The notes below the pieces were generated by a model that had not been told where the DNA came from, ran no database searches, and was given only the letters and a program-made list of their open reading frames with translations. This document shows, piece after piece, positions 17,835 through 26,029 of a stretch of DNA of 52,396 nt (its first letter is position 1; each line of letters opens with the position of its first letter). This DNA comes from a candidate division FCPU426 bacterium. GTDB lineage: Bacteria > Oederibacteriota > Muellerivitia > Muellerivitales > Muellerivitaceae. The DNA lies in the NCBI GenBank assembly GCA_003152075.1, contig PLZG01000067.1:1-52396 (forward strand), given 5' to 3'. Both the position numbers and the translations under genes were made by a program.

Positions 17835-17846
17835 GAAACCGGTTTC
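17835..17846. promoter_or_regulatory. LacI-type operator 2 upstream of xylA
   Basis: GAAACCGGTTTC is a perfect 12-bp palindrome centred 26 bases from operator 1, also with a central CG. Two operators this close suggest cooperative binding by the LacI-family protein encoded after xylA. Confidence 0.5.
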
Positions 17847-17892
17847 AGTGAATTACGAGAAGTTTCAATAAGTTACATTTCTTGGAGGCAAC

Positions 17893-19059
17893 ATGGCAAG
17901 CTTCAAACCGAAGAAGGAACATAGATTCTCATTTGGGTTGTGGTGTACCGCTAACCGTGGGCGAGACCCATTCGGTGAGGAAACCCGGGCCCGGTTGGAT
18001 CCCATTACCAACATTAAGGAACTGGGCAAGCGCAACGTGTACGGGTTCAACTATCACGACGACGACCTGATTCCATTCGGCGCAAATTTACAGTTACGCA
18101 ACAAGATCATCAAGCAAACCAAGCAGGTCATGAAGGACTACAACATCGTTTGCTCCATGGCCACCACCAATCTTTTCTACCACCGTATCTTCAAGGATGG
18201 GGCCTTCACCAGCCATGACCCGAAGGTGCGGGCCTTCGCTTTGCAGAAGGTGATGAAGAACATGGACCTGGGCGCGGAGTTCGGTGCCAACACTTACGTT
18301 TTCTGGGGCGGAAGGGAAGGGGCCGAGGTGGACGCCGCCAAGACGCCGGAAGAAGCCATCAAGCGCTACCGGGAATGCATGAACTTCCTTTGCGCCTATT
18401 CCAGGAAGCAAGGTTATAAGTTCCGTTTCGCGATCGAGCCCAAGCCTAACGAGCCGCGCGGCGACATCTACTTCGCCACTGCCGGCCACGTGTTGGCCTT
18501 CATCGAGACCCTCGACTATCCCGACATGGTGGGCGTGAACCCCGAGATTGAGCATTCCCGCATGGCGGGCCTGAACACCTACCACGACTTCGCCCAAGCC
18601 ATGGAAGCGGGCAAGCTTTACCACGTAGACCTGGGGGCGCAGAAGCCAAACCGCTTCGACCAAGACTTAAGATTTGGCAGTGAGGACATTAAGGAAACCT
18701 TCTTCGTGGTCAAGCTCCTGGAAGACAACAACTGGGCGGGGACACGCAATTTTGACGAGCATCCCTACCGTTCCGAGGACGAGAAGGGCGTGTGGAACTT
18801 CGTGGAAGGAAGCATGAAGACCTACCTGATCCTTTGGGACAAGGTGAACCAATTCAACAAGGACAAGAAGATCCAACAAATCCTCAAAGATATTCACGGA
18901 AGCGACCCGGCCTTGGAAGGCATCATGAAACATTTCTCAAGCGAAGGCGCGGACAAATTGCGAAAACAAGCTTTTGATCCGATGGCCATTTCCAAGAAGC
19001 GGTTGCCCTATGAGGAACTGGACCAACGAGTCCAAGAATTGTTAATGGGTGTCCATTAA
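17893..19059 (+). CDS. xylA: Xylose isomerase
   Basis: Converts D-xylose to D-xylulose in the cytoplasm using two divalent metal ions. The 388-residue length and sequence match the shorter (class I, Streptomyces-like) isomerases: FSFGLWCTANRGRDPFG near the start, YVFWGGREGAE, the metal-binding region FAIEPKPNEPRGD, VNPEIEHSRMAGLN, and HVDLGAQKPNRFDQDLRFG with the metal-ligand Asp residues. The ATG follows TTGGAGGC. Downstream genes encode a LacI regulator and transport and glycosidase functions; xylB is 8.5 kb further on. The last codons and stop lie inside a perfect 18-bp inverted repeat (19031-19070). Confidence 0.96.
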   Translation: MASFKPKKEHRFSFGLWCTANRGRDPFGEETRARLDPITNIKELGKRNVYGFNYHDDDLIPFGANLQLRNKIIKQTKQVMKDYNIVCSMATTNLFYHRIFKDGAFTSHDPKVRAFALQKVMKNMDLGAEFGANTYVFWGGREGAEVDAAKTPEEAIKRYRECMNFLCAYSRKQGYKFRFAIEPKPNEPRGDIYFATAGHVLAFIETLDYPDMVGVNPEIEHSRMAGLNTYHDFAQAMEAGKLYHVDLGAQKPNRFDQDLRFGSEDIKETFFVVKLLEDNNWAGTRNFDEHPYRSEDEKGVWNFVEGSMKTYLILWDKVNQFNKDKKIQQILKDIHGSDPALEGIMKHFSSEGADKLRKQAFDPMAISKKRLPYEELDQRVQELLMGVH

Positions 19060-19070
19060 CAATTCTTGGA
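19031..19070. promoter_or_regulatory. Perfect 18-bp inverted repeat spanning the xylA stop codon
   Basis: Left arm TCCAAGAATTGTTAATGG, loop GTGT, right arm CCATTAACAATTCTTGGA. The TAA stop (19057-19059) is in the right arm. There is no T-run, so it is not a standard terminator; it may protect the xylA mRNA 3' end or be a regulator target. Confidence 0.75.
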
Positions 19071-19078
19071 CAATTATT

Positions 19079-19151
19079 AATTTTGAATGTTGAATTTTGA
19101 ATTAAGGAAATTTCCGCAAGCGGAAATAACTTCAATTAAAAATTAAGAATT
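19079..19151. repeat. Family B AT-rich repeat with inner hairpin, copy 1
   Basis: Left arm repeats TTTTGAAT units (AATTTTGAATGTTG, then AATTTTGAATT) and the right arm is AATTAAAAATTAAGAATT. The centre is a perfect TTTCCGC-AA-GCGGAAA hairpin. The left arm is identical over 25 bases to copy 3 at 38061-38085. Confidence 0.7.
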
Positions 19152-19167
19152 CCCCAAAGGGGTAAAT

Positions 19168-20157
19168 ATGGGTGTGACGATTCAGCAGATAGCCGTGAAG
19201 GCCGGTGTTTCCAAGGCCACGGTATCACGGGTATTGAACGGCCTCGCGGTTAAATACGAGACCGAGCAAAAAGTAAAAGCCATCATGGAAAAGATGGAAT
19301 ACCGCCCCCACCGTTTCGCCCGTGGCTTGGCGGCCTCCCATAAAACGGGCTTTTTGGGCGTGGTTACGCCTTCCCTGAACCCATATGTGGCCGCGGTCAT
19401 TACGGGCATGGAAGAGGAAGCCCAGCGACACGGCAAACTGCTGACTTTGGCGACATTCCCTACCGGAAGCAACGAGGAAAGGGAAGTCATCCAAACCATG
19501 ACCAATCCCCCCGTTGTGGATGGTCTGTTGTTTTTCCTGCCCTCACCCCAAATGGAGGGGCTCATCAAAAGGCTTCTCCAGCATAAGTTTCCCATGGTGG
19601 TGGCCAGCGAAAGGCGGTTTGAAAACCTTGTTTCCGCAGTCATTATCGACAATTTGAACGGCGCCAAACAGGCCACCGAGTACCTGATCAGCAAGGGCCA
19701 CCGGCGCATCGGCTATATCAATGGCCGGCCCGAAATGAGCGACTCGGTAGACCGCATGGAAGGCTACCGGATTGCCCTAAGAGAGGCCGGGATTTCTTTC
19801 GACGAAAACCTTATCCAGCCAGGGCTTTATGACATCAAGTCCGGGACCGAAGCCGCCGCCAAGTTTTTGGGGATGTCCAACCCTCCTACCGCCGTTTTCG
19901 CGGCCAATGACGGGATGGCCATTGGCGTCTTGAAAGCCCTCCATTCCTTGAAAAAAGAAGGCGCCTTCGCGGTCATGGGGTTTGACGATATCGAGATGGC
20001 ATCCTACGTGACGCCCTCCCTTACCACGGTGGGTTATGACTTGCATGAGTTGGGACGACAGGCCGTGCACAAGCTTATCCGGCAGATTCAAGGCGAGGAG
20101 AAGGTTCAAAGTACACTGCAGTTGAAAACGCATCTGGTCGTCAGGGAAAGCGCCTGA
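19168..20157 (+). CDS. LacI-family transcriptional regulator
   Basis: DNA-binding repressor of 329 residues. The N-terminal helix-turn-helix and hinge (IQQIAVKAGVSKATVSRVLN) are followed by a periplasmic-binding-like ligand domain with the family-typical GRPEMSDSVDRMEGYR and AVFAANDGMAIGVLKAL. It lies between xylA and a sugar-binding protein gene, so it probably senses a pentose or oligosaccharide and controls this region; the palindromes at 385, 17809 and 17835 are candidate targets (inference). AAAGGGG, part of the palindrome CCCCAAAGGGG, serves as ribosome-binding site. Confidence 0.93.
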   Translation: MGVTIQQIAVKAGVSKATVSRVLNGLAVKYETEQKVKAIMEKMEYRPHRFARGLAASHKTGFLGVVTPSLNPYVAAVITGMEEEAQRHGKLLTLATFPTGSNEEREVIQTMTNPPVVDGLLFFLPSPQMEGLIKRLLQHKFPMVVASERRFENLVSAVIIDNLNGAKQATEYLISKGHRRIGYINGRPEMSDSVDRMEGYRIALREAGISFDENLIQPGLYDIKSGTEAAAKFLGMSNPPTAVFAANDGMAIGVLKALHSLKKEGAFAVMGFDDIEMASYVTPSLTTVGYDLHELGRQAVHKLIRQIQGEEKVQSTLQLKTHLVVRESA

Positions 20158-20161
20158 CGAC

Positions 20162-20188
20162 AATTTTGAATTATGAATTATGAATTAA
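20162..20188. repeat. Family B AT-rich repeat, single arm (copy 2)
   Basis: AATTTTGAATTATGAATT followed by ATGAATTAAA lies between lacI and the binding-protein gene. It has the repeated TGAATT units of copies 1 and 3 but no second arm or inner hairpin. Confidence 0.5.
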
Positions 20189-20204
20189 ATCCAAGGAGAC
20201 CCGC

Positions 20205-21497
20205 ATGAGAAAATTCCTGGCTTTAGTTGGTTTACTTCTCGTGGTAGCGCTTCCCATGGGTTGCATGAAAAAGAACAACCAGATGGAAATCCGCGTGGCG
20301 GACTTCCTGACTGATCCGGTGCTCATTCAAATTCTTAACGACACCCTGCGCAAAATTGAGAAGGATAATCCGGGCCTGACGATCAAACTTGAAACCACCC
20401 CCTACAACGAGTACCAGCAAAAGGTCACCACCCAAATGTCGGCGAACAACGCGCCGGACATCCTCTTCGTGGAAGTGAATAACTTCGTCGACCTGTTCCT
20501 TCGGGGCGTACTGGAGGATTTGGACCCCTACGTGACCAAGGACCAGATGGACCTCAAGCCCTATTACCCGAGCGTGGTGCATCGCTTCAGCCCCAACGGC
20601 CATCTCTTCGCCGTTCCCCAAGACACAGCCCCCATGGGCGTGATGTATTACAACAAGAAGATATTCGACGAGGCGGGGGTGCCTTACCCGACCGGCAAGT
20701 GGAGCTGGCCCGAGCCTTTCCTTTCCATCTGCCAGAAACTCATTAAGAAAGATGCCGCGGGGAAGCAGACCCGTTGGGCCTATACGGAAGCCAACCCCAT
20801 CAATATTGAGAATTTCCTTTTCAGCAACGGCGGCAACTGGGTGGACGATATCGACCATCCCACTCGTTTTACCGCCGACAGCCCCCAAGGGCTCGAGGCC
20901 GCCCAGTTCCGCTATGACATGATCCACAAGTACCACGTGGCGCCCAGCATTTCTGAAATGCAGGCTTTCAACTACGGTATGGGCGTTGAGAACATGTTTA
21001 TTAACGGGCAAATCGCCATGATGTCCAGCGGCATCTGGTACACCCCAAAGTTCCTCAAGGAAAAGAACCTGGACTGGGACATTGTGGAATTCCCCCGCGG
21101 ACCCAAGGGCGGGCAAGGTTGGGGGTCCGGCGGTTCAGGTTACGCCCTCTGCAAGAGCTCTACGAAAAAGGAACTGGCCTGGAAGGTCATCAAGGCCATC
21201 ACCAGCGAGACCTCTATCACCAGCCTGGCCGCCACCGGCATGATCCAGCCAGCTATCAAGAAACTGGCCGAATCGGACGTTTTTTTGAAATCCCCCGGGC
21301 CCGCCCATAAGTCCATCCTGCTGGAAATGCCGGAAAACGCCCATTACCAGCCCTTTCTCTCCAATTGGGAGGAAATTTATTACGGCACTTTAACCCCCGC
21401 CTTGGACCCGGTTTGGCTGGGGACCCAGAAGATGGAGGTTGTTTTGCCCAAGGTTTGCAAGACCATCAATGATAAGTTCTTTTCCGGTAAGAAATAA
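20205..21497 (+). CDS. CUT1-type sugar ABC substrate-binding lipoprotein (second copy)
   Basis: 430 residues with lipobox PMGC (Cys20) after a short signal peptide. The sequence parallels the binding protein at 671-1957 throughout, for example LFLRGVLEDLDPYV and DTAPMGVMYYNKKIFDEAG. No permease or ATPase genes are next to it, so it probably docks to the permeases encoded at 1968-3793 or to unlinked ones, extending the range of sugars taken up. AAGGAGA is eight bases before the ATG. The gene follows the LacI regulator and precedes glycosidase genes. Confidence 0.92.
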   Translation: MRKFLALVGLLLVVALPMGCMKKNNQMEIRVADFLTDPVLIQILNDTLRKIEKDNPGLTIKLETTPYNEYQQKVTTQMSANNAPDILFVEVNNFVDLFLRGVLEDLDPYVTKDQMDLKPYYPSVVHRFSPNGHLFAVPQDTAPMGVMYYNKKIFDEAGVPYPTGKWSWPEPFLSICQKLIKKDAAGKQTRWAYTEANPINIENFLFSNGGNWVDDIDHPTRFTADSPQGLEAAQFRYDMIHKYHVAPSISEMQAFNYGMGVENMFINGQIAMMSSGIWYTPKFLKEKNLDWDIVEFPRGPKGGQGWGSGGSGYALCKSSTKKELAWKVIKAITSETSITSLAATGMIQPAIKKLAESDVFLKSPGPAHKSILLEMPENAHYQPFLSNWEEIYYGTLTPALDPVWLGTQKMEVVLPKVCKTINDKFFSGKK

Positions 21498-21510
21498 GAA
21501 TCAAAACCAT

Positions 21511-21618
21511 TTTCACCGCCACGACGCCACGTTCACCAATGACAACGGAAGATTAATGCTTACAAAAATTAATTCGTTTTTTTACTTTCTTGGCGAACGT
21601 GGCGTCGTGGCGGTAAAA
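21511..21618. repeat. Family A palindromic repeat, copy 3
   Basis: Arms are built of CCGCCACG, ACGCCACG and a third CCAA-containing unit. The right arm contains TTGGCGAACGTGGCG then TCGTGGCGGT. The A-to-C change (CCAAG to CCACG) in the first two units is present in both arms, so pairing is kept. It lies between the binding-protein gene and the next gene. Confidence 0.88.
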
Positions 21619-21642
21619 TCTTTTTAATTTTCAGGATTTGAA

Positions 21643-23613
21643 ATGGGCAGACCCAATCTAAAAACACTGAAAAGGGAGGCGGCGTCGGCCGTATTTCCTA
21701 TGGAGTTTGAGAAAGAGGGCGTGGTTTATACCGCCGATCTCGAACCCCGTTCCAAAGGCAAGTTCTCCGGCTTCTTTGAGGACGCCAAAAGCCCCTTTCT
21801 TTCCCTGGACGTTTCATTCCATAAAAAAATTTTTGGCGGTTTGACGGTTTGGGAAGAAAAGCGGGTTTACAAGGCTCTGCGTCCAATCTCCCAAGCCCTT
21901 TTAACCGTTCGTTATTTTTTGCAACCGGTTCAAAAGCGGGAGGATGGTTTCCTGGTTATTCCCGCCCTTTGGTACGGGGACAACGAGGAATGGAATAAAA
22001 AGGCGGTTTATCCGAAGGGGTTGGAGAAGGATTGGAGTTTCCGGGCCGATGGTTCCTCCTGCCCGGCGGTGGTTTGGACCACTCCCCAATCTTCCTACGC
22101 GATAGCCACTGACCATTCGGTGAAATTTCCGGTTAAGCGGAAGGGTCTGGACGATGTGCTGGGCATCGGTTTCGCCCAGATGGACAAGAACCCCCAGGCC
22201 GTCTTCACCTTCCCAGCCCAGGAAATTCCCCAAAGTCATCCCTTCGGCCAAAAGTTGAAAGGCCCCCTAACGCCCCGGGCCGATTGGAAAAAGGGACAGA
22301 CGCTAACCCTCACCTTTTACCATTCGGTTTCCAAGCCCGACCGGGCCTTTCACCTGAAGGTCTGGCGGGCCCATTCCCTAAGGGTTTCCAAACCTTACCG
22401 CTATTCTGTCAATCCGGCGAAACTCGAAAAGACCGCCGGCCTTTTTACCTACTGCCTGAAGGAAAGCCATTTCATCGAAGGCAACGGTTTTTCCCACCGC
22501 CACGACATCCCGGAAATTTTCACGGGTTGGTGCGGGGGCTTCGCGGCCGCCTACGCCGCCATCAAGTGGGGCGACCTGGCAGGTGACCCCCAGTTCCGGC
22601 GCATGGGCGAGACCATGTGCGATTTCATCAGCCGGGAAGGCATATCTCCTTCGGGGATTTTTTACTCGGAGAATGTGAAGGGCATTTGGCTTCAGAAAGT
22701 TTTCTGGGGCAAGGCCCAGGGGCTGCATATGCGGAACCCTTCCGAGGGTTCCTGCTACCTGGCCTTGATCCTGGAATATGAGCGGGGCTTAGGCCGCTAC
22801 CGGGCCGAATGGGACATTGCCTTGCGGTCCAACCTGGACGCGGTCCTTAAGCTCCAGCGTAAGGATGGGGCCATTCCCCATGAGATTGACGGCAAATCAG
22901 GCAAGCCATTGTCCTGGGTGGGGGCCACCAGCGGGGCTTGGGCGGGAGCCTTGGCGGTCTATTCCCGGATTGATGAGGACAAGGCAAGGGGTAGGCGGTA
23001 CCTTGCGGCGGCGCAAAAGGCGGCGGCCTATTACTTAAAGAATTATGTGGAAAAAGAACGATATATAGGGGGGCCTTATGACACCTACATGGCTCCCAAT
23101 ATGGAAGACCCCTATAACCTCCTCTTGGCCTTTTCGGAACTTTACCAGACCACGGGCAACCGACAGTGGCTTGTGGCGGCCAAACGGGTGGCCGACCACC
23201 TGATTTCCTGGCGATATATCTACGACGTGCGCTTTCCCGATGGCACCATTTGCCTGAAGAACAAGGTGAAGACCTTTCATATGTCGCCGGCCTCGGTATC
23301 CAACAAGCATATCCAGAACTGGGACACCCTGGCGGACCCTTACCTGTTGCGCCTCAGCCGGTGGCTCAAGGACCCCTTTTACGCCGATTGCGCCCGCCAG
23401 CATTTGGAGGCCTCCACCCAGTTGGTGCAGGAGGGCCAGTTGCCCAAGGGCATCCCTTATGGAGGGCAGTCGGAACAGTGGTATGCCACCAATTTCAATT
23501 GGTTCGGCGATTGCGGCAACTACTCCAAGGGAAACCTTTGGCAAATCACCGTGGCCCTGCCCAAGGCGGGTTTTTTGATTTCATTGGCGGAGCTAAAACA
23601 AAAGGCGATTTGA
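21643..23613 (+). CDS. Cytoplasmic (alpha/alpha)6-barrel-like protein, putative glycosidase
   Basis: 656 residues, no signal peptide. The N-terminal ~250 residues look beta-rich. The C-terminal ~400 contain repeated helical-hairpin motifs typical of six-hairpin glycosidases, for example GWCGGFAAAYAAIKWGDLAG, LQRKDGAIPHEIDG and GNRQWLVAAKRVADHLI. I cannot assign a GH family; unsaturated uronidase (GH88/105), GH127-like and related barrels all share this outline. Its position between a sugar-binding protein and a GH43 enzyme suggests it cleaves imported oligosaccharides. The ATG at 21643 has AGGAT upstream. The stop codon forms the edge of the next hairpin repeat. Confidence 0.75.
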   Translation: MGRPNLKTLKREAASAVFPMEFEKEGVVYTADLEPRSKGKFSGFFEDAKSPFLSLDVSFHKKIFGGLTVWEEKRVYKALRPISQALLTVRYFLQPVQKREDGFLVIPALWYGDNEEWNKKAVYPKGLEKDWSFRADGSSCPAVVWTTPQSSYAIATDHSVKFPVKRKGLDDVLGIGFAQMDKNPQAVFTFPAQEIPQSHPFGQKLKGPLTPRADWKKGQTLTLTFYHSVSKPDRAFHLKVWRAHSLRVSKPYRYSVNPAKLEKTAGLFTYCLKESHFIEGNGFSHRHDIPEIFTGWCGGFAAAYAAIKWGDLAGDPQFRRMGETMCDFISREGISPSGIFYSENVKGIWLQKVFWGKAQGLHMRNPSEGSCYLALILEYERGLGRYRAEWDIALRSNLDAVLKLQRKDGAIPHEIDGKSGKPLSWVGATSGAWAGALAVYSRIDEDKARGRRYLAAAQKAAAYYLKNYVEKERYIGGPYDTYMAPNMEDPYNLLLAFSELYQTTGNRQWLVAAKRVADHLISWRYIYDVRFPDGTICLKNKVKTFHMSPASVSNKHIQNWDTLADPYLLRLSRWLKDPFYADCARQHLEASTQLVQEGQLPKGIPYGGQSEQWYATNFNWFGDCGNYSKGNLWQITVALPKAGFLISLAELKQKAI

Positions 23614-23722
23614 ACCACCAAGGTCACCAAGTACACCAAGAACGGCAAAAAGCAAAAGATTGAATAGTCTAAGAATAAAATGTTTGAGTTTTTCTTGGTG
23701 CTCTTGGTGACCTTGGTGGTTA
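23612..23722. repeat. Family A palindromic repeat, copy 4
   Basis: Left arm GAACCACCAAGGTCACCAAG then TACACCAAG starts at the stop codon of the preceding gene. The right arm ends GACCTTGGTGGTTAA. Unit ACCAAG is used three times in both arms, with the insertion of a T (GGTCACC) matched by an A on the other side. The inner box ACGGCAAAAAG is at 23642-23652. Confidence 0.88.
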
Positions 23723-23757
23723 ATAAAGTTCTAGATGTTATGTTTGAGGGAGGGATT

Positions 23758-25866
23758 ATGGGAACGAAGGGATTCTTTTGGTTGGCGGTGGGAATATTGG
23801 TTTTGGGACTGGCAGCGGGAGCGCAAGCGAAAGGAACGAATAATATGACAACCTTTAAAAATCCAATTCTTCCGGGCTTTCATCCTGACCCCAGCATCTG
23901 CCGGGTGGGAGATGATTTCTATATCGTCAATTCCACCTTCGAGTATTTCCCGGGTTTGCCCATCTACCATAGTAAGGACCTGGTCCATTGGAAGTTGATC
24001 GGTAACGCCCTGGACCGGCCGAGCCAGCTTCCCTTGAAGGGAGCTACGGATTCCGGCGGCCTTTACGCACCGACTATCCGATACTGGAAGGGACTTTTTT
24101 ATCTCATGTGTTGCAATGTGAGCGGCGGCGGCGAATTCTTTGTCACGGCTAAGGATCCGGTCGGGTCCTGGTCCGAGCCCCTATGGCTGGATGACCACAA
24201 CATCGACGGCTCGATGTTCTTCGACGACGACGGGAAGGTCTATTACACTTGCCAAGGCGGCGGGGAGAGGGCCGGTATACAACAAGCGGAATTGGACATC
24301 CTCACGGGTAAACTAACCACGCCGTTCAAGAACATTTGGAACGATAAGAATGAACAGTGGAACGAGGGGCCGCATCTCTACAAGATCAAGGGCCTTTACT
24401 ACCTCATGCTGGCCGAAGGCGGCACAGGCGACCAGCACATGGTGGCCATTGGCCGGTCCAAGTCGCCTTGGGGGCCATTCGACCCCTGCCCGCACAACCC
24501 AATCCTGACGGAGAGGGATGAACCGAAAAGCCCCATCCAATGCACGGGCCATGCCGACATTCTCGACGCTCCGGACGGAAGCTGGTGGGCGGTGTTTCTG
24601 GGAGTGCGTCCCCAAAACGGCATGTCGGTGCTGGGTCGGGAGACCTTCCTGGCCCCGGTGAAATGGACCGAGGATGGCTGGCCGGTTGTGAATGGCGACC
24701 ACCATATCGCCCCGGAGATGCCCGCGCCCCTGTTGAAGCCTTTTGCCGTGCCAAAGCCGCCCGCCCGGACCCTTTTCACCGCCGCCAAGTTAGGGCCGGA
24801 ATGGCTCCATATCCGCAACTATGATCCCGCCAATTTTTCCCTGACCGAACCGAAAGGGTTTCTGAGGATCAAAGCGGCCAAGGACAGCTTGGATAAGAAA
24901 ATGGAAGAACCCGCCTTCGTGGGCCAGCGCCAATCAGCTTTCCGTCTGACGGTACGCACGGAAATGGAATTCACCCCCGCCCAGGACGGGGAAGAAGCGG
25001 GTCTTTGCGTGAGAGCCAACGATGACAACCATTACGAAATCTCGGTGGGCCGTTTCGACGGGAAAACCCTTCTCTTCGTCCGTAACCACGTGAAGGGACA
25101 AAGCTACATGGTCGCCCAAACGCCTTTTGACGGCGGTAAGGTCCAACTGGAGATCTCCGGCGCCGAAGACCGCTACCAATTCGCCTGGTCGGCGGACGGG
25201 AAGGTTTGGAAAACCCTGGCGGCCTCGCCCTCGGCGGATCTTTCCCGGGAGAAGGCGGGCGGGTTCACGGGCACGGCCATCGGTCTTTACGCCAGCGCCA
25301 ATGGCCAAGAGTCCAAGACCACCGCGGACTTCGCCTGGTATGAGGTCTTGCCGGACCTGGTACCGGACCCGGTGGAATTCGCCGTCCGGCCCACTCCTAC
25401 GCCCCAGCCGCCGAAGGACACCTGGCGGATTCGCGCGGGTGGGGACGACTTTACCGATCACGCTGGCGTAGTTTGGTCCCGGGAAAGGGGCATCATGGCC
25501 GGGGATACGGCTTGGACCGGCAGGCCCATTCAGGCCAAAGAGGACCCCCTGCTTTATACCGTTGAACGGTGGGGAGCGGATTTCGGTTATACCTTCCCCG
25601 TCTTTCCCGGTAAGTACAAGGTCCGGCTCAAGTTCGCGGAGACCTACGTGAAGGGCCCTGGCGAAAGGGTTTTCGACATTCTTATTAACGGGAAGAAGGT
25701 TCTGCCCAACTTCGATATTTTCAAAGAGGCAGGTGGAATAGACAAGGCTGTGGATAAGACCTTTGAGAATATCCAGCCCGACGCTGATGGCCAGATCCAA
25801 GTGAGGTTTGTCGCCTCGGTCCAAAACGCCAAGGTATGCGCGATTGAGGTTATTAGGCAAAAGTAA
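23758..25866 (+). CDS. GH43 beta-xylosidase/arabinofuranosidase with malectin-like domain
   Basis: Exported enzyme of 702 residues acting on xylan or arabinoxylan fragments. The five-bladed propeller shows the GH43 triad: D44 in PGFHPDPS (base), D150 in NIDGSMFF (pKa modulator) and E203 in WNEGPHLYK (acid). A C-terminal beta-sandwich typical of the xylosidase subgroup follows, then a 149-residue malectin-like domain (554-702), about two-thirds identical by eye to that of the GH27 protein. The ATG at 23758 is chosen because GAGGGAGGG precedes it and a signal peptide follows (residues 1-24). The in-frame start at 23680 would translate the repeat arm. Confidence 0.92.
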   Translation: MGTKGFFWLAVGILVLGLAAGAQAKGTNNMTTFKNPILPGFHPDPSICRVGDDFYIVNSTFEYFPGLPIYHSKDLVHWKLIGNALDRPSQLPLKGATDSGGLYAPTIRYWKGLFYLMCCNVSGGGEFFVTAKDPVGSWSEPLWLDDHNIDGSMFFDDDGKVYYTCQGGGERAGIQQAELDILTGKLTTPFKNIWNDKNEQWNEGPHLYKIKGLYYLMLAEGGTGDQHMVAIGRSKSPWGPFDPCPHNPILTERDEPKSPIQCTGHADILDAPDGSWWAVFLGVRPQNGMSVLGRETFLAPVKWTEDGWPVVNGDHHIAPEMPAPLLKPFAVPKPPARTLFTAAKLGPEWLHIRNYDPANFSLTEPKGFLRIKAAKDSLDKKMEEPAFVGQRQSAFRLTVRTEMEFTPAQDGEEAGLCVRANDDNHYEISVGRFDGKTLLFVRNHVKGQSYMVAQTPFDGGKVQLEISGAEDRYQFAWSADGKVWKTLAASPSADLSREKAGGFTGTAIGLYASANGQESKTTADFAWYEVLPDLVPDPVEFAVRPTPTPQPPKDTWRIRAGGDDFTDHAGVVWSRERGIMAGDTAWTGRPIQAKEDPLLYTVERWGADFGYTFPVFPGKYKVRLKFAETYVKGPGERVFDILINGKKVLPNFDIFKEAGGIDKAVDKTFENIQPDADGQIQVRFVASVQNAKVCAIEVIRQK

Positions 25867-25881
25867 TTTTTTTCAGTTCGG

Positions 25882-26014
25882 CGTCATTCCGAGGAGCAGA
25901 GCCGATAGGCTCGTTTTGCGACGTGGGAATCTCAGATTGTGCAGTTGGTTTTAAAATTTAAGTGAGATTGCCACGGTCCAAATCGCCCCGATTGGGGCTG
26001 GACCTCGCAATGAC
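25882..26014. repeat. Family D palindromic repeat, copy 2
   Basis: Outer arms GTCATTCCGAGGAG and CCTCGCAATGAC. Inner arms ACGTGGGAATCTCA and TGAGATTGCCACG. Side hairpins are GAGCC-GATA-GGCTC and GTCCA...TGGAC. Same plan as the copy at 14062-14175. Confidence 0.78.
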
Positions 26015-26029
26015 AGCTAAAAGGGCCTT

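Noticed and set aside
18094-18663. 189-codon antisense open frame opposite xylA
   Set aside because: Opposite a highly conserved enzyme gene; composition and lack of a ribosome-binding site mark it as a shadow.
20232-21116. 294-codon antisense open frame opposite the second sugar-binding protein
   Set aside because: No recognisable domain and a His/Val/Gly-rich composition; the plus strand encodes a well-supported lipoprotein.
24934-25860. 308-codon open frame on the minus strand opposite the GH43 gene
   Set aside because: The plus-strand frame has clear GH43 and malectin-like motifs. The antisense frame has Pro/Arg/Gly-rich, domain-free sequence typical of a shadow of GC-biased third positions.
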